DNA of 64,000 nt from Gryllus longicercus (lineage: Eukaryota > Arthropoda > Insecta > Orthoptera > Gryllidae). The position numbers and the translations under genes are program-made. The notes below the pieces were generated by a model. That model was given only the letters and a program-made list of their open reading frames with translations. It did no database searches and was not told the origin of the DNA. The DNA lies in assembly GCA_038098605.1 (NCBI GenBank), contig JAZDUA010000008.1, forward strand, positions 9,345,001-9,409,000, given 5' to 3'. Position 1 is the first letter of the stretch, and every line of letters begins with the position of its first letter. Shown one piece after another: positions 1 to 9,436 of the stretch.

Positions 1-440
1 GTGTAGTGTGTGTGTGTGTGTGTGAGCGGTGTGGTATGTGTACGGTGTGATGTGTGTGTGTGAGCGGTGTGGTATGTGTACGGTGTGATGTGTGTGTGTG
101 AGCGGTGTGGTATGTGTACGGTGTGATGTGTATGTGTGCGGTGTGATGTGTATGTGTGCGGTGTGATGTGTATGTGTGCGGTGTGATGTGTATGTGTGCG
201 GTGTGATGTGTATGTGTGCGGTGTGATGTGTATGTGTGCGGTGTGATGTGTGTGTGTGCGGTGTGGTATGTGTGCGGTGTGATGTGTGTGTGGTGTGTGT
301 GTGTGGTGTGTGTGTGTGGTGTGTAGTGTAGTGTGGTGTGTATGGTGTGTGGTGTGTGTGTTGTGTAGTGTAGTGTGGTGTGGTGTGTATGGTATGTGGT
401 GTGTGGTGAGTGTGTGCATGTGTGTATGTGTGTGTGTGTG
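1..440. repeat. TG-rich minisatellite
   Basis: This is an almost pure T/G tract with internal order. A 38-bp unit containing TGAGCGGTGTGGTATGTG recurs at 23, 61 and 99. A 20-bp unit (GTGTGATGTGTATGTGTGCG) is repeated six times without change at 121-240, followed by a seventh copy with one mismatch. After that it decays into irregular GTGTGGTGTG. It continues beyond the left edge, so its full length is unknown. Confidence 0.95.
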
Positions 441-535
441 TCTGTGTGCGGAGTGAAAGGTGCGGAATACAAAGATGAGGATAGAAAGCGCTCGGCTCGT
501 GGCCCGTTTGCCGGAACACTGCTCCGGCAAAATGC
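440..535 (-). mobile_element. SINE-A fragment (minus strand)
   Basis: The stretch GAAAGCGC...CGTGGCCCGTTTGCCG...ACTGCTCCG matches the middle of the better-preserved minus-strand SINE-A copy at 19.46-19.53 kb (GAAAGATTGCGTGCGG...GGCCTGTTTGCTACAGTACTGCTCC). In that copy the same segment lies directly next to a TG-rich stretch, just as here the fragment abuts the minisatellite at 1-440. The tRNA-like head is not recognisable in this copy. Confidence 0.6.
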
Positions 536-659
536 GTGATACATTATCTTCAGATGGTCGTAGTTAAAATTGATTTTCCCCTCTACTGCTATAAATGCTT
601 GAATCATTCCTCATTTCTGAAATACTAAGCGTATTAACCGGGCTGGTTTATTCGATAGA

Positions 660-985
660 TTTTTAAACGCCAGACTTGCGAATTTCGGCCCAACGTACGC
701 TGTATGTGCCGGCGATAAAGTGTCGCCTGGTGGCGAGCGCTAGCGGCCCACCGCCCACGCTTTCGCCTCCTACCACCGCGCCCTTCCGCTTTGCCCTCGC
801 GCGCCGCCTGAATTCACTTCGCTGTCGTCGGCCTGGCGGCGCGTTTCGCAGGGTCCATCTCGCTCCCCAACTGCACCGCCCGCACATCGCCACTCGCACT
901 GACCAAGCTCTCCCTGGCTTATCAAGACAAACCGTGACTAGACGCGGCTCACGTTGTTGCTGATTGGTATAATTCATCCTCGACT
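660..985. other. GC/CpG-rich island, function unknown
   Basis: About 320 bp of sharply higher GC content with many CpG dinucleotides stands between AT-rich flanks. Open frames of about 95-104 codons exist on both strands, which is expected from GC-rich composition and is not evidence of coding. It contains an inverted CCAAT box (GATTGGT near 961). It could be a promoter or first-exon island, or the remnant of a GC-rich mobile element. No motif settles this. Confidence 0.5.
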
Positions 986-1916
986 TGCTCCTTTCGGATT
1001 GTGGCTACTCAATACTTCTCGCCACATCTGGGCATGCTTCACCACGTTTAACCGATCTCCAAAATGCCCCGGACGGACGTTTCCGACTTTTAAGCCTTCC
1101 TTCGTCTCTCCCTAATGCGTTCAGGAACTTTTTCGGTTGCACCGTGATCTCGATGCAAATTACACACCTATAATATTATTACTAAGCTGCGGATTTATTG
1201 GTACGAAAAACTAGAAAGACACTGGGAAAACAGGCAATTAAAATGTAAAATAAGTATTTAAAAGTGTAAAATGATGTTAATATAGCACATACTTTCTCGG
1301 ATTACATTCAAGGAGTTTTCAAAAATTCGTAGATTTCAACTTAAGTCATTCTTGCTACATTTTTTAAACGTCCATTTTTCTATTCTTAGAGTAAATATGT
1401 AGCAAACATTTGTAGTTGTTTTTGAAATTTTTTATAATTTGCAGTCATTTTAATCACAAATTTCGAAAAAACACTCGTTTAAAAAATATGACTTTTTTAA
1501 AGATATGATCTTTTAAGAACAGATTTCATCTGGCAAAAATCTCTGTAAAGTAAAAAATAACGTGACTACCACCAACGACTTTGCACGTGTTTCATAATGC
1601 AAAATACCCGCACTGTGGTGGCTGTAAAACGAAACATAGATTTAGATGTTGTTCGATTTCTCTGTACTTGGTAGGGGAAGAAAAAGAAAAAGTACAATTT
1701 TAAGGGTTATTTCTTTTTGATCAATAAATACGAGAATAGGTAACATTTAGGCATTAAACACAAAACAGACATTTATTTGAGAAATAGGCTTCTATAGCCA
1801 CTATAAAATTCGCGTATAATATTCCTAATGCCTCAAAATGAATAATAACCTAAAATACTGTGTTTTCCATTGAAGGAAAAAAGGCAAATAAGCAAAAAAT
1901 CCGCAGCCTCTTTATT
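986..1916. other. Anonymous AT-rich DNA
   Basis: AT-rich sequence with no long open frame, no tandem structure and no motif I recognise. The first 190 bp are somewhat richer in C and T than the rest. Confidence 0.6.
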
Positions 1917-2275
1917 ACACTATCTTCAACCGGTGTCTCGAAGAGAATTCTAGTGACCGGCTGCTTTGATCACTAGTTTTTCTCAGTTTATCCGAACAAA
2001 TCCAGGCGAATGCTGAAGCAGTACACAAACAAACATTTCACGAAACACGCGCGATCTTTCCTTCTCCTTCCTTGTCATATCATCGCCCTCACACACACTT
2101 ACACTCACATGCACTACACTATCACACTTGTCGGGAGATTAGAGGTTGTCCCAGCTGGGGGAGGGGGCGTCGTTGGAAGAGACGTAGTTTGGGAAAATTT
2201 CCGTGAGCCGACGAAGGTCAGCGAAGGTCAGCGAAGGTCAGAGGAGGATAAAAACATGCACTACACTTCGGGACC
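1917..2275 (+). mobile_element. SINE-A copy
   Basis: This copy shares the SINE-A body seen at 29.3 and 35.9 kb: CCGGCTG..TTGATCA, then a CCGA...AA-CAGGCGAATG block, then GAAGCAGTAC, a GCGATCTTTCCTTC pyrimidine run, a CACACTTACACT-type stretch, and GTCGGGAGATTAGAGGTTGTCCC-AGCTGGGG. The tRNA-like head is poorly preserved. Near the 3' side an 11-bp unit (GAAGGTCAGC and variants) is repeated three times at about 2215-2245. The copy is old and diverged. Confidence 0.65.
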
Positions 2276-2698
2276 GTAGCAGTTAACGGAATCACTAATC
2301 ACTCAATCAGTACTACAATATCTCGTTCCAAATTGTAAAATCATCGTCCGACTTTAAAGATACCGCATTTTAAATATTGCAAAAGTCTACACCTTCTGTT
2401 ACATCGCGATAGATAACTTTACAATCACATGGATATACAAAAGCAAAGTGTATTATAAAAAATAATTAAAATTAAAATACTCTTTCCCAAATGAAGTTAA
2501 TGATTCAAGCAAGGTAAAGCATTTAAAATACGTCTTTATATGACTTTCTGGACAGTCAAAGCTGTTCGTCGTTTTTCATTCTGCTTCATTCACTTTTGTC
2601 TACCAAGAGACACGTAATTACTAGTTCCATTATGCATAGTATGAATGTACAAACATTTTTCTTTCAACTAAAGATGTATTTAGTATAGAAAACTATAC

Positions 2699-2707
2699 TT
2701 CAATAGG

Positions 2708-2755
<48 letters not shown>

Positions 2756-2764
2756 CCTATTGAA
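2699..2764. repeat. Hairpin with (TA)n core
   Basis: A run of about 40 bp of alternating T/A is flanked by a perfect 12-bp inverted repeat, TTCAATAGGATT at 2699-2710 and AATCCTATTGAA at 2753-2764. The whole 66 bp could fold into one cruciform. Confidence 0.9.
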
Positions 2765-4479
2765 TATTCCTATAAAATATACTGCATTTGCTTTATACAC
2801 ACCAGCGAGATCTGTCACAAGTCGCCTTCCTCATCTATTCCTGCGCGTCACTCCTTGGGGGATTTGGAAGACGCCGGGGTTCCGAAGCAAATTTACCCAA
2901 GCTGGTGGTGACCTCCGGAGCAGATATGCCCGAGATAGCTGAGGCAACACTGACGGCGACCGGAAATTACAAATATTCCTCGTCCCATTGCTGTCTGATT
3001 TTCTCTCAGTGTCTACGTAGCACCTACCACTATAGAAAGTTACGCGTATTCCCATTGCGCCGTTTGGATATCGGTTATAAAAATTTTGTTTACGTTTAGT
3101 TGATTCTTTAGTTTTAGTTTAGTCGATGCTTTAAACAGCCAAAACATTATTTATGATTTTGTTAATTATATAAGTTTTTTAAAATAGGAAAAAGTAAAGA
3201 CAGTTTCATCGAGTTATCGACAATAGAATGTCATTAGAAGAGTCCTTAACCATGCCAAAGGATTCAACTAAGTCCAAGTCATTTTCCAGTTGTAACAATT
3301 ATTTGAACGTCAAATGAAAATAGTTTCGAGTGTTATGAATGATTTAAAAATTAAACTATTTTTTATTTTTCTTCTTTACCCTTTATCCTGTATTCATGTT
3401 TCCTTTCTCTTTTTTCTTTTCTTCTCTCTCTTTTGTTTTTTAAAATGATTATTTTTATAGTTGTTAATAATAATAAAATGATTTGTTTCGGATAAGACAG
3501 ATTGGTAATAGATGGAAGCTCGTCATGTTGATATATGTTAAAGAAATATGAAAAGGGGGAAGCTCATGGAGTCAATTGAGGAAGGGGGCAATGGATAATT
3601 TCGTAAGTTGATATTTACAGTTCGAATTTTTGTTCGATGGTGGCTGAGGATTGGATGATGAATCTGATAGGCAGATTTTCTCTATTAAAATGAGAGAAGT
3701 TCTCATAACCCATATTAGGCGAGTCAGATGTTTGCAGTACTGAATGATCCATGGAGAAGTTGCCTAATGGCCCTTGGCCCTATCGTTATTACTTCCTGTT
3801 GCATTATTTATAATAGGGGTAAGATAAACATATTTGGGCATTCACTATCAATATGGCTTTAAGATTTACTTTGAAACCAAGTGATAATTTCAGTTGAAAA
3901 GTATAATGTATATGATATTATCTTAAAATTGAATTAACGTTGATGAAAGTATTTTATAAACTTCATCAGGGTGAATAAAATATGTCTTTTAAAACTCAAA
4001 ATATGAGGCAAACTAGGATCAGACGTGCCGGCTCTTATAAAAGTAATATTAAATGATATTTGAACATTAAGTTAATTAAGTGCTTTTTTGATGTCATCGT
4101 GTGGAATAAAGAGTTTCTTCAATTACAAATAATTCAATACTGAAAAATAAATCTTATTTTAGGCCCAACACTTTCATTACTTCTGCAACAAATCCCCATT
4201 CTTCACAACATATCTTATAACATTTTCCACGTATACCAACTCTTTCCAACCGTTCACAAAATGTGCTCCAAAATACCTATGCTTCTTCTTTCATTAATAA
4301 AATACACATTAATTCAAATCTTTCTATTTCTAAATATCAAATAATTAACCTAATAATTCCCATTATTCATCAATTAATGAAGGCGTTATTACCAAAAAAT
4401 ATTTAATAATATATTAACATAATCTTAAATTGTTAAACTGGGTGCCAATAATCTAGTTCGATAATTACAAGAATACAAT
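2765..4479. other. Anonymous DNA, mostly AT-rich
   Basis: 2.80-3.06 kb is of more balanced composition and carries overlapping open frames of 60-103 codons on both strands, none recognised. From 3.06 kb on the sequence is AT-rich, with a T/C-rich run at about 3355-3440. I see no gene, tandem array or mobile-element motif. The left end of the Jockey relic that follows is not sharply defined. Confidence 0.5.
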
Positions 4480-5804
4480 TTTTTTACATGCTCACCAAAT
4501 AGAATTGCCTGGATTATAGAAACACATTTAAACCCTAGAAATAGAATTTACATTCAAAACTATTTATTTAATAAAGAAGATCGTTTATCGTTTAAATCAG
4601 GAAGAGTTGTAATTTTAATAGGAAATAAAATTAAACATTCACAAATATATGATACAGCTAATAAAAATTTAGAAACCTTGGCTTTGCAAATTCACTTCCT
4701 TAATGGTTCTATAGCACAAGTATGTGCTATAAGCCCCGCAATCAAAAATTCCCTTACAATATACGTTGTCAAATACTCAACACAAATCGCAAAATGTTAT
4801 TAACAGGAGACGTAAATGCTAAACATCAAGCATAGGGTTGTAACTCTAGATCCCCCTCAAAGTATATCCTTATTAAGACTCATTACGAAAAATAATTGGA
4901 TAATACATGCACCTAATCGACCAACATATTATTCATATAATCACGCTATACAACATGATCTAATAATTTTTATACTCCTGTCTTCAATATTGTATTCCAG
5001 CTCTTAATTCTCGTCATAACCCAGTGTAATAAAATTAGGCATGTTCCCACAAATAAAATATTCAATTTAGCACTTATTGATAATATAAATTGAAAACATT
5101 TTCGTTTCAATGTGATTAAATTAAACAAATTTCCGTCTTCCATACAAAATACTTCAGACATAAATTCAAAAATACTAAACTTTCACGGCAATATTACACA
5201 TGCAATTAGACTATCTTCCTACACCAAAACATTCCGCAATAATAGTAATAAATTAAAAACAATTCCTAGTGAAATTTTAAATTTAATTAAACTCAAACAT
5301 TTAACTTAGAAATAAGTTAGAAAATGATAAATATCATGAAACACTCATAAAAAATTAACCCTTAACCGTCTAACTCATGAAGTTAAAAAAAATTATATGA
5401 ATATTGTTATTCACAGTTCAATAAATTCCGTTCTGAACTTCAACCTGACTCCGTAGAACTTTGGTCAGCCATTAGAAATATCACCGATGAAAAATCTCGT
5501 ATTCTTTCATTAACATCAGAAACACCTATATCAATTTCTGATTCTGAAAAAGCTGAACTATTAGACAAACAATTTGTACTTTACTATAAATACTATTAAT
5601 TTTAGTTTTTATAATAATATTAAAAAAATATATTCTCCCTATTATACAGTAAATGAAAGAATTAAATTTATTTCCCCATCAGAAACTAAAAGTATTATTT
5701 CTAAGTTAAAATTTCAAATATCACTTGGTATTAATTGCATTCCAAATATAATCATAAAATATTTTCCAAATTCAAGTATTAATTCATCAACAGCAATATT
5801 TAAC

Positions 5805-6617
5805 CTTCGAACGCTCGCACCATTTAGTGTCGCATGCGATTGCGGGCGGTACTTTTGCAGCCGACGAACATCCTTCCCTTTTCTCAATATTACAGCTTCT
5901 CTCGATCGTCAGTTATGGGGACTTTATTAAATAATATCAACTGGGCATTGTAGTAGATTAAACATTTATTGAAACAATTTTAATAATTCTCCAGAAATTA
6001 AATTTCTGGAGATAATCTGCAACATTATTCTTCTACTTTTGCTTCACAATAATGGCATAATAAAAATCTAAATTAAAATATAATGAATTAGGAAGGTAAA
6101 AATCTAGTAAGATAAAAATGGTAAAGAGGGGGAGAGACAATGTGCAGGTAGCTAAATAAGTTATAATAAAACGAGAATAGTAATAGGACTCTAGATTACT
6201 AAATTCCACAGAAATCGTCTACAAACTGCTCGTAATGAATAAACGATTAATTTAATTAATACTATAATTAGCATGATAAGATTATTATTACATTCTTATT
6301 TCAAAAAAAAAAGAAAAGAAAACGAAAACTATTTTTATATATTCATCACACTCGTGAAAAAACTGGAATAGGCGCGATCGCATGGCGGTGTTTATGTCGC
6401 GTAGAGCAAAGAGTAATGTTGGTAACTTTTGCGCGAATTTTGCGCAAATGTGAAGGTGTCTTGGATAAGCCGTTACCGCTATCTTGTGTCTCAACGGATA
6501 ACTGGATAATACCTGGCTTCCCGCCATGCTGAGTTCAAACATCAAAGCGCAGCGCCGTTTTATTTTCAAAGGCGGCATTTATACCGCCAGCGCGATTACT
6601 CGGAGGTCAATGCGCGT
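5805..6617. mobile_element. 813-bp insertion inside the relic RT domain
   Basis: The relic reading IFN stops at 5804 and resumes in register with FRINYFPE at 6618. Against homologous RT domains only about two codons are missing at the junction, so the intervening block is foreign. Both ends are GC-rich with a GGCGGTA motif in inverted orientation near each end (about 5845 and about 6583), while the middle is AT-rich. This suggests a non-autonomous DNA transposon, but I find no long perfect terminal inverted repeat. A target duplication cannot be fixed; TTTA occurs on both sides. It contains a 12-bp perfect inverted repeat at 5988-6012. Confidence 0.6.
5988..6012. repeat. 12-bp perfect inverted repeat, 1-bp spacer
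   Basis: TCTCCAGAAATT at 5988-5999 is followed by one A and its exact reverse complement at 6001-6012. It sits in the AT-rich middle of the 813-bp insertion. Confidence 0.95.
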
Positions 6618-6788
6618 TTTAGAATAAACTATTTTCCAGAAATTTGTAAAACTGCATTAATATTGCCAGTACTAAAACCCATTAAAAATAATTCTAATCC
6701 TGAAAATTAAAGTCCCATAATTTTACTTTCTAACTTTTCAACATTTTTTGAGAAATTAATTTTAAGCAGACAAAATACATTTGTTACA

Positions 6789-6851
<63 letters not shown>
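6789..6851. repeat. (AAT)n microsatellite
   Basis: About 21 AAT units interrupt the relic RT reading between the FFEKLIL segment and the FRKN segment. Confidence 0.98.
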
Positions 6852-6853
<2 letters not shown>

Positions 6854-7342
6854 TATATCCAATAGTGAATTTTGCTTCAGAAAAAATAGTTGAACAGCGC
6901 ATCAACTTCTACGTCTAAACTGAATATATTGCCATGTCCTTGACATCTCTACAATCAACTTATTTAGACATGACCTTTTTTGCAAATGATACTGCAATAT
7001 TTACTGCACACTCGGATCTCATGCAAGGTCGTGATAACTTACACAAAGATTTAAATGCATTATATACCTTGTTCACTAATTGGAAGATTAAAATCAACAT
7101 TTAAAAATCCTCAACCCAATTTTTTCATTAAAATATATTCATCCAACAAATCTACTAATCATAAAGCTATTAATTGTCCCCCCCCAATTATACCCCAGTT
7201 ATATACTTAGGTTTACAAATAGACCCAAAATTAACAATGAAACAACACATTTCCTTATTTATTGTATTATTATATTATTTATTCCTTATTAATTTATAAA
7301 TTATACCTGTTCATTATTAAAAAATAAAAGCTCTTAACTTAT

Positions 7343-7346
7343 TCAG
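7343..7346. other. Target-site duplication TCAG, left copy
   Basis: TCAG here and at 12767-12770 directly flank the TGTGGCGTC...GACGCCACA insertion. Removing the insertion and one TCAG gives a continuous relic reading frame colinear with Jockey ORF2. Confidence 0.8.
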
Positions 7347-7542
7347 TGTGGCGTCATATCTGTCGCCTGCACAAACGTACTATATCAGCCATGTGGACAG
7401 CGCTGGCGGAAGTGACGTCGGGCCGCACAAAGGCTTTGGAAGGAGTGCCGTGTCGTGGGTGCAGGTTTGGAAACCCCGAAACCGGCGGGAAAGCGTCGGC
7501 AGACACTGCGGGTGACGCGCTTCCGTCAGCCTGCCCAGAGGG

Positions 7543-7550
7543 TATAAAAG
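7543..7550 (+). promoter_or_regulatory. TATA box (TATAAAAG)
   Basis: TATAAAAG stands in GC-rich surroundings inside the LTR-like unit. A start would be expected near 7573, which is where the Jockey inserted. It belongs to the LTR-like unit and not to the Jockey itself, although it could now drive transcription into the Jockey. Confidence 0.6.
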
Positions 7551-7564
7551 CGGAATCCGACTCA

Positions 7565-7578
7565 AGAGCTTTCTTCTA
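7565..7578. other. 14-bp target-site duplication, left copy
   Basis: AGAGCTTTCTTCTA here is repeated exactly at 12395-12408. The flanking bases differ on both sides (A versus G before, G versus T after). This defines the ends of the Jockey insertion. Confidence 0.8.
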
Positions 7579-7732
7579 GATTCCGAAGCTGACCGCCGAA
7601 GAGGACGGACGTTCCAGAGGAGACCAGCGAGGAAGCAACAGTCCTTTTTAGGACTAAAAAGAGCATTTAGCCGAGCGAGGCCCTCGGGCCGTAAAAAGAG
7701 CAAAAGTAGAAAGGCCCTCGGGCCGTAAGGAA

Positions 7733-9434
7733 ATGTCGAGCGCAGCGTCGCCGGGCGCCGCCTTTCAAACTCCTCCGGAGGGCGAAAGCGGCAGCCGCGG
7801 ACGCGGAGCACGACGACATGCGGGGTCGCCAAAGCTCTTGCGCATGGCCACCCCGTCCGCAGAACGAATCTGCAACGACCTCCGTGTCGTTTCTGTCCCC
7901 AGGACGAGTAATGGGAGCGGCCCTTCCGCTCCCCATCGATCGGCGACCGCATCGCCGCCGACGCCAGCCACCGCAGCAAGGAGCGGCTCACCGGCCTCGA
8001 TGCCGGACGCCGCCGCAGCAGAACAAGAGGACGACGACGACGCGTTCACGCTAAATACTGACTCCGGCCGCGGAAGCCTACGCTCTCGCGTTCACGCTCG
8101 TCCGCCGCCAGCGACGCCCACCCCCTATCCACGTGTTCGGATGCGGAGACGTATTCGCCCTCCTGGAGGCCCTGCGAGAGGTTTGCGGCGAACCGGTCGT
8201 TGCAGAAGCGACCGGAGAAGCCGTACGCCTCCGCACGGCCTCGATGGAGGATTATACGGCCTCCGTCTCCGTACTGCGTGCGCGCACATTGGAATACCAC
8301 ACGTATTCCACTGGCAATGCGCGGAAGCTGCGGGTGATTATCCGCGGCGTTCCGCTAACTACGGACGCGCCATCGCTAATCGCCGCCCTCGGGCGTTTCC
8401 ATTTTCAGGCGGAGAAGGCGGAGCGGCTGACGAGTCGCAAACACGGGCGGAGAGGACGGCCGATCCCGCTCGTCCTCGTCACGCTGCCCGACGAGCCGGA
8501 CCAGCGCAGGATCCTCGCGCTGAGAGAACTACGCGGCCTGAAGATCTCGGTAGAGCGGTATCGGCCGCCGAGAGGACCAGTGCAGTGCCGCAACTGCCTT
8601 GACTTCGGTCATGTGCAGCGGCACTGCGCACGCCACCCGCGCTGTGGGAAGTGCGGCGCTGCGCACGACACGGCGGCCTGCCCCCTCGGGGACAATCCGC
8701 CCGTGGAGTCGCGGCGCTGCGCTAACTGTAGCGCGGACCACCACGGCGCTCGGTACAAGGGCTGCCCCGAGTACCAGCGCCGCTGTTTCAGGGGCGACGA
8801 GGCGCAGAGACGCCGAGAGCAACGCCGCCAGCAGGATCGGGCCCGCCGGGCCTACATCGAGCGCCGCCGCGCCTCAAGCGCCGAGACGGCGTCGACCCGC
8901 TTGCCCTAACGGGAGAGAGCGGCGCCGCGCCGCCGCAGCCCATCGCCGCCGCCGCAGCCGCTCCCGCAGCGCACGCCGCGCCGCGCGCGCCGCCGCCGCG
9001 GCCCACGCCGCCAGCTGCGCACGTACGCGCGCGCAGTGGCCGACGACGCCCCCGCCTCTCCACCCGCCGCCCCCTCCCGCCCCTCCCAACCCACGCGACA
9101 AGGGCCTCCAGCCTCACCGCCGCCGCCCGAGAGACGACGCAGAAGAGCAGCAGAAGAAGAAGAGAGGCACTTTCCGCCTTCCTTAACTCTCGAAGAGCGG
9201 ACGCGGTTTATGCACGACGTCGCCGAGGATCTCGCCCTGAACAACGTGGATCCCATCATGACGATCCGCCTCATCACCCGCACCATCACCGGACGCTCCC
9301 CGAGCGACTGGCCGCAGCTGATGCTGCATGTGGTCATGGAGCTGTTGCTTCGGTACGCGCATGACCGCGCGGTTGAGGCCAACGCAGCGCTCGAGGGAGC
9401 GGCCGCCTCCGCCCCCGCCTCCTCCGCCCCGTGA
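7733..9434 (+). pseudogene. Jockey ORF1 (gag-like, CCHC zinc knuckles), broken
   Basis: Gag-like nucleic-acid-binding protein of the retrotransposon, expected to coat element RNA. The first ATG is at 7733 and the N-terminal part is low-complexity, rich in Ser, Pro and Ala with an acidic EEDDDDA-type run. A frame change at about 8050-8130 leads into the conserved half. A PRE_C2HC-like region (VIIRGVPLTT to LKISVERYRPP, about 8330-8575) is followed by three knuckles: CRNCLDFGHVQRHC, CGKCGAAHDTAAC and CANCSADHHGARYKGC. An in-frame TAA stands at 8907-8909. The sequence then stays open in one frame or another through a very GC-rich Pro/Ala/Arg stretch to a conserved-looking tail (SLTLEERTRFMHDVAEDLAL) that ends with TGA at 9432-9434. 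Some breaks in the GC-rich part could be sequencing errors. Confidence 0.8.
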
Positions 9435-9436
9435 TG
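9432..9436 (+). promoter_or_regulatory. TGATG stop-start overlap joining ORF1 and ORF2
   Basis: The ORF1 stop TGA (9432-9434) overlaps the first ATG of ORF2 (9434-9436). Overlapping stop and start codons in non-LTR elements are known to couple translation of the second ORF to termination of the first. The arrangement here fits that, by inference. Confidence 0.65.

Larger units (their letters stand above)
4480..7342 (+). pseudogene. Old AT-rich Jockey-like non-LTR relic, left part
   Basis: Fragments of an endonuclease-reverse transcriptase appear in the right order across shifting frames. There is an endonuclease motif GDVNAKHQAW near 4810 (compare GDFNAKHPSW in the younger element at 9.9 kb). 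A linker with LQPDSVELWSAI near 5440-5480 is followed by a segment ending in FN at 5804. After an inserted block come FRINYFPE and LILPVLKP at 6618-6690 and FFEKLIL near 6740. The catalytic region FANDTAIFT near 6990 stands for the family motif FADDTA, with the first Asp changed to Asn. A thumb segment YLGLQIDPKLTMKQHI follows near 7210. Stops and frameshifts are numerous, and codon use is extremely AT-rich, unlike the GC-rich Jockey nested in it. The relic resumes at 12771. Confidence 0.8.
7347..7578 (+). mobile_element. Solo-LTR-like element, left half
   Basis: The unit begins TGTGGCGTC, the exact inverse of GACGCCACA that ends the right half at 12766. With the Jockey removed the unit is about 590 bp. 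It has TG...CA termini with a 9-bp terminal inverted repeat and a 4-bp target duplication, as in solo LTRs of Ty3/Gypsy-like elements. A TATA box lies about 200 bp in, as expected for a U3 region. No second LTR or internal gag-pol is present. A non-autonomous DNA transposon with short inverted repeats is the alternative. Confidence 0.6.

Noticed and set aside
1..440. CRISPR array or telomeric repeat
   Set aside because: Units are contiguous TG-rich minisatellite without spacers, and they do not match TTAGG-type telomere repeats. The context is eukaryotic.
663..977. Protein-coding gene in the GC island (95-104 codons on both strands)
   Set aside because: Opposite-strand frames are equally open, translations are Arg/Pro/Ala-rich without motif, and no splice or promoter pair is evident.
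4816..5930. Separate small genes in 4.8-5.9 kb
   Set aside because: The frames are pieces of one degraded endonuclease-RT, as shown by ordered motifs across frames.
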